A stretch of DNA of 64,000 nucleotides, taken from Zoroaster sp. YZ-2022 (taxonomy: Eukaryota; Echinodermata; Asteroidea; Forcipulatida; Zoroasteridae). Position numbers and translations under genes: made by a program. The stretch is from positions 4,443,855 to 4,507,854 of the forward strand of contig CM055819.1 in NCBI GenBank assembly GCA_029582265.1, read 5' to 3'. Positions 14,401-24,900 of this stretch are shown here, piece by piece (the stretch's first letter is position 1; each line of letters begins with the position of its first letter). The notes under the pieces were generated by a model. It was given only the letters and a program-made list of their open reading frames with translations, had not been told where the DNA came from and ran no database searches.

Positions 14401-15010
14401 GTTTTTAAGGGAGGCCGACAAATTTATATCCAAATTAAAGCTTAGGTTCTCCTCTTTTAGGAAATCACATGACTTTTACATTTAGATAATTTCTTCATAC
14501 CTTAAACGGCCTCCATGCACACTTAGTCCTCCGTAAAATACGGTCAAAATACGGGCCATAACTCATGGTAAACACCCGACATTGTTGTGATTAAAACACA
14601 AATACAAATGAAATTATTTCTAGCGACGGGTATAACTTTAAAAGTTTTTAAGGGAGGCCGACAAATTTATATCCAAATTAAAGCTTAGGTTCTCCTCTTT
14701 TAGGAAATCACATGACTTTTACATTTAGATAATTTCTTCATACCTTAAACGGCCTCCATGCACACTTAGTCCTCCGTAAAATACGGTCAAAATACGGGCC
14801 ATAACTCAGGGTAAACACCTGACATTGTTGTGATTAAAACACAAATACGAATGAAATTATTTCTAGCGACGGGTATAACTTTAAAAGTTTTTAAGCGAGG
14901 CCGACAAATTTATATCCAAATTAAAGCTTAGGTTCTCCTCTTTTAGGAAATCACATGACTTTTACATTTAGATAATTTCTTCATACCTTAAATGGCCTCC
15001 ATGCACACTT
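14401..15010. repeat. Satellite array resumed, edge monomers
   Basis: About two and a half further 242 bp monomers continue exactly where the inserted element broke the array. They carry a distinct subtype: ACGGCCTCC, CTTAGTCCTCCGTAAAATACGG, and GTAAACACC(C/T)GACATTG in place of GTAGACAGCCTATATTG. Homology stops abruptly within the last monomer, near AACCCTCCGT. Confidence 0.95.
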
Positions 15011-15087
15011 AACCCTCCGTATAATAACCGTATAGTCGAGTGGCCGGCCTGTACGGCGTGAAGAAAAAAAGTATGAAAGAAACAATT

Positions 15088-15172
15088 TATATGCCGGGGT
15101 ATAATTTGAACAGTTTTTAGGAGAGGCAGACAAATTTATATTCAAATAAAAGCTTATCTTCTCCTCTTTCCG
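15088..15172. repeat. Decayed satellite fragment at the array edge
   Basis: This stretch still aligns with the monomer segments GTATAA-TTT, AGTTTTTAGG, GAGGCAGACAAATTTATAT and AAAGCTTA-TTCTCCTCTTT, but with many substitutions. It marks the outer limit of the array. Confidence 0.75.
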
Positions 15173-15800
15173 AATATTATATCAATTTTATTTTTGAGCA
15201 ATTCCTTCACCGGTACAGTCATTTTTATATTAAATGCAAGTTCTGTTTCTCTGTCATAAAGGCGCCTCTTGATGTTAGTTTAAGCTTGTGTGACTAGAGA
15301 AAATCCAACTGGAATACTTACATTACATTTCCATCCATCTTAATTTCCATTGATGAAGGGAACCACTGAACGCCATTAAGAATGTCGAACCCAACCTCCA
15401 CTTGAGCACAATGTCTAAGCTTGTGTTTTTAGAATACCACATTCATTCATTGCTCAAAATCTCCCAAAATATCGTTTCCAATCCTTACTTGACTACACAT
15501 TCCTCTCTTTAAGTTATCTCTTCTACCGTCTTTTAAAGGAAAATATGTGATATTTGGGTAGAAAAGTGGCGGTTGTATTCGACATTCTTTCCATCGTAGT
15601 TTGCCCAGAATAAGCATGCGGCTGGTGCTGGAACTAGCATGAACATTCTTGGTGGAATGGCTGTTTGCATAGCCCACATGAAATAGCACATTCCGTGCAC
15701 AATAGGCCCGTGCTGCATATTCACAAAAGGCGGTGGAGAGTTGATTGTTTACGGCCTCCTGGGTGTGGTCGTTGACATGCCATTACATGTATAGGCGAGG
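15173..15800. other. Gene-free stretch next to the satellite
   Basis: No gene is supported here. Around 15,566-15,597 the sequence AAAGTGGCGG followed by CGACATTCTTTCC matches the terminal inverted repeat of the ~470 bp element family found at 59,645 and 60,799, so one end of a related element may be present. Short ORFs in this interval lack splice or family support. Confidence 0.5.
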
Positions 15801-15809
15801 TTACAAGTC

Positions 15810-15945
15810 GCCCGAAGATCTGACGTCACGTTTCGAGGCTCTTAAAAGACCCAAGATACTGGCCATTCAGTTTGTGGAGATTCAACATTGATCTTGAATA
15901 GTAGCTAGCGCACGAGCCTCGAAACGTGACGTCAGATCTTCAGTA
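15810..15945. mobile_element. Foldback element (GATCTGACGTCACG arms), copy 1
   Basis: CGAAGATCTGACGTCACG with TTTCGAGGCTC at the left is repeated inverted at the right as GAGCCTCGAAACGTGACG and TCAGATCTTC. The following sequence (AATCCCTTGAATGG, AGCCTGTCTCTATCCTTGAT) also follows the second foldback at 55,440, and a related tail lies near 21,715-21,775. No coding capacity is visible. This is a MITE-like or foldback family. Confidence 0.8.
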
Positions 15946-16564
15946 CAACGTATCATATGAAATCCCTTGAATGGTATGGCCGTAGCCTGTCTCTATCCTT
16001 GATAGAATACAGACAGGGCACCAGTCTAGGTTTCAAGCAGCCGTGGATTCAGGCACTGAAGAGGTGCCGTGATTAAGATTCCCAATGTGTGACATCCATA
16101 ATCACCCACAAGGGGTTCGAACCCAATTTTGGGCCGGAATTTTTATAACTCTATTGCACATTTCCAATTAATTTATGAAATAAAGCGATTCTGTTAGTAC
16201 TATAGACCACATTTTGGATCCCTAAAATCGCTAAATCTAGAAAGTAATTTCCAAATACCAAATTCTACGTGCTCGCAGAATTAAAAATTAATACAAAAAC
16301 ACCTGAAGAAATGAAATATTGGGCGTCAACAAGTGTGTAAACAAATATATTTATAAATAAATCACAAAAAGGTGACTTCTTTAGAATTCACTGAAGAATA
16401 CTGCATTTGAAAGGACGATACCATTACTTCAGGGTGGTATCAGATCAAGTGTATTCAATAATGTATGTAACAATTGATTTCTGTCTTAAAACAATTAAAA
16501 ATTGTATATGGTTCAGTTCTTCCCCTCCACAATACCGCCGAGCTAATACACCTTAGGTAAAACT

Positions 16565-16930
16565 TGTAGCTTTGCATGGTGAAGAGGATAAAGACGTAAG
16601 GACCACCAAATCGACTGGCAGGCAGCTCAACTAATCACACCCATCGACCCATGGCACCCCCCCCCCCCATCGACCCATGGCACCCCCCCCCCCCCCGACG
16701 CATCAGAGAGGCCATCGAGATCGTTAAACACGATACTGTTCCACAGGACATCGGTTTCCACATAAGTGATATTTGGCGACCACTACTACGGACCGACGGA
16801 TCTTCTATATCCAAAGTCCACAACCAACCCCAGACTGAGGGATTACATCGTCGAGTTGTAACCTCCAGTTCTTTTCAGAAATAATTACTACTCAGTAGAG
16901 ATTTTCACATGGTGTCACCGCAATTAGTCT
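16565..16930. mobile_element. Degenerate element of the TTTGCGGTGACACCATG family
   Basis: The left end carries GCTTTGCATGGTGAAGAGGATAA and the right end carries CTACTCAGTAGAGATTTTCACATGG followed by TGTCACCGCAAT. These are the two ends seen at 46,507-46,675 and 60,116-60,270. The interior includes two C-runs, each after CATCGACCCATGGCA, that form a short duplicated unit at 16,640-16,695. Confidence 0.55.
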
Positions 16931-18620
16931 TACTTAAATGTACACCTTGTTAATGTTTGTATGCGCCATAAATATATTTTGTAGCATTTGTAATGCCAAT
17001 TCCGTTATTTTAAAGGTGGCTCAGACTGCGTTTAGTATACGTCTCACTGGCAATTCTGCATTTGTGGTAAAAGCATGACATTTTGCATGGGGGTTCAGAA
17101 TGTACCAGACATAATTTTTAGCCATGGACCCATCTTGAGTCTCACCTATTTTTGGGGGGCTGGGTTACATCTGTAAAAAAATGGGGGCATGTTAGTTTCA
17201 AAGTTTGGGGTCTCGTGCCCCCACATTAAACAAATCTAACACCGCCCCCAAATAGTTGTGACCCAAGTTGGGCCAATATTTTAAAATGATATTCGGCCCA
17301 TTTTGATCCCACGTGCAAATTTTTATGCTTTTACCAAAATGTGCACAATTTTCCCCACTGTGTACTGAGCAGCTGGACTACGTTGGCAAGCGAGGCTGAA
17401 AGGTAAAGTAGTCTGGCTCCTTTGTGTATTTAGAATGAGCACCCATAACCGTTATTGTGTTCAGGGAATCTCACAAAGATGGTCACAACGTAATATTATA
17501 TTTGGTCCGCTGCAAAGTTTACATTCATGCGGTTTGTCATGGTTCTTCAGGGAACATTATCACAAAACTCGTTATGTTCGAATATTAATTGGTAATTTGG
17601 TAATAACTGCATCGTTTAATTTAGTTTAATTATCTTCCTCCAAAATGACTACTGCTGGTATACCATCTATAAGGTGCATCTTGTTGTTGGCGCAAGAACA
17701 AAACGTTTTATATTTGGGAATCTTCTTCATCACACAGGGAGGTTAAAAAATTGCCCACGTTCATCCTGGAAAAAAAATACGCCACCGGGGAGGGGAATAT
17801 TGCCTAACATTCTTAGTATGCTTGAAGATAAATCAGCCAATATTTGAATCGTTGTGCCAATTTTGACCAATGAATATCTTAGATCTTAGTCGTCGCTTCA
17901 CGACGTTCAATATGATGAATGGAATAGTCCGTTAGTCTCCCAGAGGTGGATGGTATGGTCAAAATTGGCATCATCCAATTTACTGTATATTTTAATTACC
18001 AATTTATCATTCAACAAAAGGCTTACATTTTATTAATTAATCTTTATTATAGAATCCTCAGCCGTAATAACATTATATTAATTTCTTTAATTAATAATGT
18101 TTTATATAAAAATAAATATTAAAAATTCTAATAGTGATATATGACGCCAAGAGCATAATAAGTGAAAGACAGTTCAATCCAATGCAATAAGCACGCATAA
18201 TGTTCATTGTGCAGAAATATAACAGTTTACAAACCTTCGTAAGAAAAATCAAGGGTTGTCGATTGCTTTGGTAAAACCCGACTTTGTAGCTTTTAGATGC
18301 ACACACAGTTAGCTCGGGCATTTACCATATTCTTGAAAAATGGTGGTTTGGACGAACATCGCTCCGCCATTTTGCCTACAACTTGACCACATGAACGTGT
18401 CTTGCAAATTATAGGCTTACGAAGTTATCGCAACTATCGCTGTGGTATTGGTAAGCGGTTACTGGTCTATATTATACAAGAGTTGTACATTTTATTATTT
18501 TAGTTTGTGTTTGTTAAATGAGGCCACCTCAGGCAGAAGAAATTATTATGACCATACTTGTATCCCACTAACTGTGCATTCATGTTACATTAATTTTTAA
18601 AAAGTTACAAGAGGTTCACA
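16931..18620. other. Intergenic, no gene recognised
   Basis: AT-rich sequence downstream of the 3' end of the SLCO gene. Short ORFs at 17,435 and 18,091 show no conserved motif and no splice context. No RNA gene was seen. Confidence 0.5.
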
Positions 18621-18650
18621 CTGGGATAAAGCAAACATTTAAAATAGCAG

Positions 18651-18656
18651 TTTATT
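18651..18656 (-). promoter_or_regulatory. Polyadenylation signal of the SLCO gene
   Basis: AATAAA on the minus strand, about 35 bases past the stop codon. This implies a very short 3' UTR ending near 18,625-18,640. It is the nearest canonical signal, but use of more distal sites cannot be excluded. Confidence 0.6.
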
Positions 18657-18690
18657 AAAAAGTGTTTATAAAATTGGTGAGCGCGCGACA

Positions 18691-18974
18691 TTACTCGCCA
18701 TCTTTTTCTGCAGTTCCCCCAGTCCCATTGGCACCGTTTGTCTGTGTCACCACCGCGTACTCACGACCGTCGCCTCTTCGACGTGATACAAACCACATCA
18801 TAAAGAAGGCAAAAGTCTGTACAACTATAAACCCTGTCGATAGGCCGAATAATATCCTTCTGAACTGCTCGATGTCGTAGACGTCGCAGTAGCCGCGCTC
18901 TCCGCACAGAGTCTGCCAGACGAGACACGCCGAGTCGATACAGAGTCCGTACAGTACTGGGAACGGCAGGGAAC
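18691..18974 (-). CDS. SLCO last exon, TM12 and cytoplasmic tail
   Basis: The exon starts after CATATAG and encodes SLPFPVLYGLCIDSACLVWQ, then a cysteine-bearing segment, then the last membrane helix ILFGLSTGFIVVQTFAFFMM, a basic stop-transfer SRRRG and a short polar tail ending DGE. The IDS.C..WQ motif is the conserved OATP C-terminal element. The stop codon is TAA at 18,691-18,693. Confidence 0.9.
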
Positions 18975-21900
18975 CTATATGACAGTTGGGAAGAGGATGG
19001 TGGTGAAAATAGCTGTTATGCTTACTGAATTTTTAATGTCCTAACACTGAATATTTATGCATTTATAAATATTCAACTAAGACAGATTTCATCATTCATG
19101 TTAGTAAGTCGATACGTAATACGCGAGCACGTTGGTAGTACGCACATCCTTTTAGCTACTTCCGGTTCCAAAGCTGGCATACCGATGTGTGTAATTTAAC
19201 CAAAATTCCTAATTTTGTTTGCGTTCAAAAGCGATTCTTGAGGCAGAAATTTACTTTGTTAATCAGACTTTTTTGTTTTTAAAACACATACGTATAAATG
19301 CAAGTCCCGAAATTTATAATTTATTGCGTAAATCCTTAAAGAATAGAGTTGTCAATGATGCATTTCCAATGGGCTTCTGATGATCGTAAGAGCACGCTCG
19401 TGCAAAGTGGGTGTGGTTTATGGTGGAATTACGTCACACTTACCAACGGGATAAACCAATCCGGCCTGTCAATCAAACAGCACGAATAAACCAAAAGGGT
19501 AACGCCTTCCAATGACAACTATTGCTGCAGCATTGAAGCATTTTGTAATGTTCATAACTGTGCGAGTGGTGTGACCATATTATATAGAGAAAGTGTCCTT
19601 TCTGGGCTAAATCTGGTCGAGTCTATTATACTGAGGGAAATTTACCAGGCCTATGTTTTAGAAATTGTCGATGCTCCACGTGTGTGCAACCTATTCTATG
19701 CTAGACATAGTGTCGTCTGCTTCAGTTTAGTATTTGACTTCATTAATCTCATTAAATATTAATGCGTGCCAAATGCCAATGGAACCCATCATAAAAATTT
19801 TCGATACACACTGCAAAACCATTCTTCTTATGATTATTCTGTGAGATATATAATTTGAAAATATTTTTATTATATCCTTGCGATGAAAAAGAACACGTCT
19901 TGGAAACACAGGTAAAAGAGCGAAAATCACGGGCAACAGATCTTTGACTTCTTACCAATTACAAGCATGGCAAACCGGCTGAAGCCAAGCGCAAAGGTTT
20001 TATCGGTCGAATCAACAGACCTGGATAAGAAAATACAATATAAAATAAGTGAGTCTGGGGACATAATGTTAATGATAATCTAATTAGGCCAAATAAGTCT
20101 CCGGTTTCTGGACATCGGTCAGCTTCAAAATCGGTGCAGTAATCTGTTTTGGGGGGGGGTTTGGTGGTTTTTTTGCCAACAGGGAAATATGTGATACATA
20201 TATGTGGGACCAATTTTCCCATTATACAAAGTATGGTGGCTAAGAGAGGACTCACAAATCGGGCAAATGTTCATACCCCTATGTGAAAAAGTCCTTTAAA
20301 ACACAGCACGGCAGAATTCCAATCGATAATAATAATAATAATAATGTGTGGACTTATATAGCGCACGTATCCACCAACTGAGTGGTGCTCATGGCGCATT
20401 ATATTATTACCCCTGCTCATAAGGCTCATAAATCATTCCTGAAACCATCTCAGCTCCCTAATCAATCAACTCTGCCCTCACAGGTACCCATTATGCCCTG
20501 GGTGGAGAGAAGCAATTATGGTTAAGTGTCTTTCTCAAGGACACAAGTGTCACGGCCGGGATTCGAACCCACATTCTGCTGCTAACACCAGAACTTGAGT
20601 CCGGTAAGCTAGACCGCTCGGCCACGACACTCCACTCCAATCGATCCAGCAATTTTAAATGACAACCAGAAATACTTCTAGCTGCATCCTGATGTTAATC
20701 AAACAGTTTGCTGGTCTTGCCAACGAGCGAGTTTTTCTACTCGGTTAACCGTTTGGGACTTCGATACTGCTCGAAAGCACATTTCTACTCGGTTTGGGAC
20801 TTCGATACTGCTCGAAAGCACATAAGAAAGAACTTGATCGGTTATATATATCGCAGAACCCGCTGCTATATAGGATTCTAGCCAGCCGATCGCCATCGGG
20901 CAAGCTCGGTGGTCGAGAGGTAAGACGTCTGCACTAGTAAGCAGGAGGTCGTGGGTTCGAATCCCGCCCGAGTCCCGTCTGTGTAGTTTTTTCACAGAGA
21001 CTCGGAAAGCACTGAGTATACAGTGCTTATACACACGTCGGTGTTAGGGCAAAATTAAATCAATTGATCGGATGAGCTAAATTACAAACGTCCATGCAAT
21101 ATTATGGACTCATTTCATTTTCATACCGAAGGCGCAATGGCAAAACTAGTGGATGATATGTGTTCCAGCCACTCAAATGACAAGGATATCCGTCGTGGAT
21201 TGTGCAGAATTTAGATGACTCTTACCGTATTATTATGATGTTCCTTGGTGAGCTCACAATTCCCATGCTGCAGATCCACAAGACAGACAGCGCGACAAAT
21301 GCCACCGTGTTGGAGCAGCTGTCCGCACACTGACCATGTGTTAACGTTGGTGGCGTGAGCGAAGGACTTGGAAAGGAATAGTCCAGACAGGAACAACCTG
21401 TGTACGTCTGTATGTAAAACATAATGTGTTTTTATCAGATCAAGTATACGAACAATCATTTTATCATGTTTTAACAAATAATTAACAAAACTTTCGTTAC
21501 TTTTTGACAATCCGCCATCTTGAAACCAAGCGTAACCGATCGCAAACTTCGGTACACGTTTGGTCAGAATAATGACATCATCGCAGCACAACCGAACTCA
21601 CGAAAACTCTTAACCAATGACCAAAGCCCAAGCATGTTTCTGGTTACAGTCTCTAAAACGCGCTCCAGATCGCAAGCGAACCTCAAAGCGTGGCGTCAGT
21701 CTTCAACAAAACATATCCAATGAAATCCCTTGAACGCTACGCCCGGAGCCTGTCTCTGATAATAATACAGTCTATACTTGGTAGGACTTTTTAAATGATA
21801 ATTCCTTGAAATGCGAAATCATCCAAAGCAGTGAAATGTTATATTCCGACAGGTTTATGCTTCTGAACTGATTCTGTTATTGAAAAAGAAATGAAAATGT

Positions 21901-24900
21901 TTGGACTATACCTCGTTCTCAGTTCCCTCCGTACACCCAGCGTGACATGGTGAGAAATAGGTAACGCCATCCGAGCCACAGTGCGGGGTAAAGACCATCT
22001 CAGGTTGGCAATAACAGTCAGAGTTACACGGCGCGTGGAGACTAACGGCTTGTAAACTATGGTGAATGGGAAATCGAAGATAGGGAAATACATAATGATG
22101 CAAAAAAAAGATGATGGTCGGGGTACCGATGAGGGTATTATCATTGGATTAATTTGTATGTCTTGTCCATTATTTAGTACTCCGGATCCATCCCTTGTCT
22201 TCCGGAAATTGCCACTGACACACAGACACTCGGAAAGCAAAGCACTGAGTATACAGTGATTTGTATTGGAGCTCTAAGTTGAAATGAACAGTGAGCTTAT
22301 TATCAACACACACACACATATGACGTTATTACGAAAATAGATACCCCAATACATACACCAACATTACCCCGCACTGGACAAACGAGTATTGCCGCCGCCC
22401 ACTCCTACCCCACCCCACCCCCTCTTCATAGATACGTCAGTGTAGGGCAAAAATCATATCAATTATTTTACTGACAGCTATTCAACTTACTCGCTTCCCT
22501 GGTAACCGACAGTCACGCCTGCTATCAGCGGGTTGTTGCACCCAACGAATATCAACGCGGCAATGAAGCCACAGGATAGCAGGCCTGAGATCCCTCCCAA
22601 GGCTGCGAGGCCCGACACCTTGAGTTTCAACGTCTTTACCAAAATACCACCAATAAGCGCAGATAAGGACCAGGCGGGAACCAGGGCAAAACCTAAGGAT
22701 AACAAATAAAACTGTCGTGTTTACATTTCGAAATAACCCTTTCCTTATGACACCTGTAGGGACTGGGGATTCGTCGGCTAAGTTGGTCGTCATGGGTTTC
22801 GCCTCCTTTATGGAGTGGTTCCAACGATAAGGCAAACAAATCTCCGGTTTCTGGTCTCCGCGCGCGTTGCCTCAGACCCCGCGTTGGCATTTTTTAATTT
22901 TAATTTTTTATTTTTTTGCTATAAAATGATGTCTATTTGCAGCCAGAATTGCAGGATCGATTGGAATTCTGCCGTGCTGTGTTTTAAACACCTTTTTCAC
23001 ATAGGTCACCGCACCGATTTTGAAGCTGACCGATGACCAGAAACCGGAGGCTTAGCAAATTTGTTTGCTGATCAAAATTTATTCTTGTATTGGAGCTCCA
23101 AGTTGAAATCAACAGTGAGCATGTTATCAACACGCACGTGTATGGCGTTATTACGAAAATATATCTATATCTGTCGATTGATCTATGTTTTCAAAAATAT
23201 GATCAAAGTTTAATTAAATGTAGCAATGTAAGGTCTATGGAAGATAAAGAAACGGTAGGAATTTTCCGCATTATTTTTTACCAGTAATATTGCCTGCAGT
23301 GAAGACATCGATGTGAAACTGGTCTTGCATGTACTTGGGGAAGAATGTAAATACAGAATATAACAGGGCGCCCTCTGTGATGAAGGATAAACAGCCCAGA
23401 CAGAACACCGCGTTATTGAGAAGTCTCCGTACTGAGCGAGGCAACTCTGGGATGAAAATGGAAGTAACAAAATGGAGTCAACTACAGTGGATATGATTAA
23501 AGGCACATGCTCCTGGCTTCTAAGTTTCCAGTTATGACGTCTGTGTTCATGTAAATCGTTGCTGCCACGCGCGTGGACTTCTGAAACAGCACCTTTTTGT
23601 GTTTAAACATTGATCGCCATTTTGTACAGGCGGCCACCAGTGGGCTAACCATTTCAGTACCGTGGTTACCGATTATAGATTGTGCCAAAAATGTAATATT
23701 TCACGTCATATGAATTAAACATGTATGTATCTTCATTGTGTCCTGGTAGTGTTAGTCTTATTCAAGGCGCACACGCCAACCTGGAACACCACATCCGAAA
23801 AAAGACTAAGCACGCGAGAGGCGAAGCCACGACCAGCTCCCTTCTGTGGACTCTATATACTAGAGAAATGTTAATAATTAACCCTCCTACTATAGCTGCA
23901 CTTTAGTGGGAAGTAGCTACAAAGGTCAAAACCAGTCAACTGCCTGTTTTGACTGTTGACCCAAATGTGCACACAGGGGCATTTTTGACTGTTTTTACTG
24001 TCATTTTGACCACCCTGAACAATACCAGACAATGCTTTTACCAGTCAAAAATGGTTGACTCATTATGACCTGTAAATGTACTTACTACACATAAGGTTTG
24101 ACAGTGTTTGACATTTAAGTGCACTAGATATACCTTGGCAAGTATATCAACATTTTGACTGATTTTGACCCTTTGAATGCATGCAAATTTATTTAAACCA
24201 ATCGCCGTAAGCAAAATGTATTGCCAGTCCATATTTGAATAAGTGATATCATAATAAAATAACCATAGTTAGGCCTAATGATGAATGTATTGTGCGTCAA
24301 CATTTCTTTACAATATCGGCAGAGAAATACAATTAAAAACATAAGACCACAGAACGAACTGGTAGAGGTGCTCTAGGATTCGCCAGTCGCATGCGTGGTC
24401 TCTTTTTTTCCTGGTGGTTCCGGGAGAGTTGCCGCTTGCGCCTTGACTAAAGACTTTGTTTATGTTTAATTATCAGTGTTTTCAATCACTCCTTAATGCA
24501 TTTTTTAAACAGCGAAATTTTAAAAGAAATAGAAGACATGTACGTACCCTTGAGATTTGTTAGCGCTGACTTCTTTACTTCTTCATCTGTATCCTTCTCG
24601 CCAAGGTCTATCTCTTCAACCGCGTTAATATCTGTCGTATACTTCCCACCATGGTTCATGTGGTTCGGGAACAAGAACAGAGGAAGCGAGAGAAAGAAAT
24701 ACGCAATGGCTATGAGGAGAAAACCGAACCACCAGGCACCGACCCAGCCCAAGTCCTGCGGAGTCAAGTTGATGTTGTTGACATCTACACGGTTAAAGTC
24801 GACCCATAGCCTCAGAATACCACCGGCGATCGGAAAGCCGATGATGGTCCCTACACCAAACAGGCTCTCAAAAATACCTCAAAGGATAAGAGGAAACAGA

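Noticed and set aside
1..15010. CRISPR-like array
   Set aside because: The repeats are ~242 bp, contiguous, have no unique spacers and have no cas genes nearby. This is a eukaryotic satellite.
20898..20976. Functional tRNA-Thr gene
   Set aside because: A and B boxes are good but the acceptor stem does not pair, and the body of a SINE follows directly.
21912..22041. Separate Kazal protease-inhibitor gene
   Set aside because: The exon is in phase with its neighbours, and the loop is the standard extracellular Kazal-like domain of OATPs.
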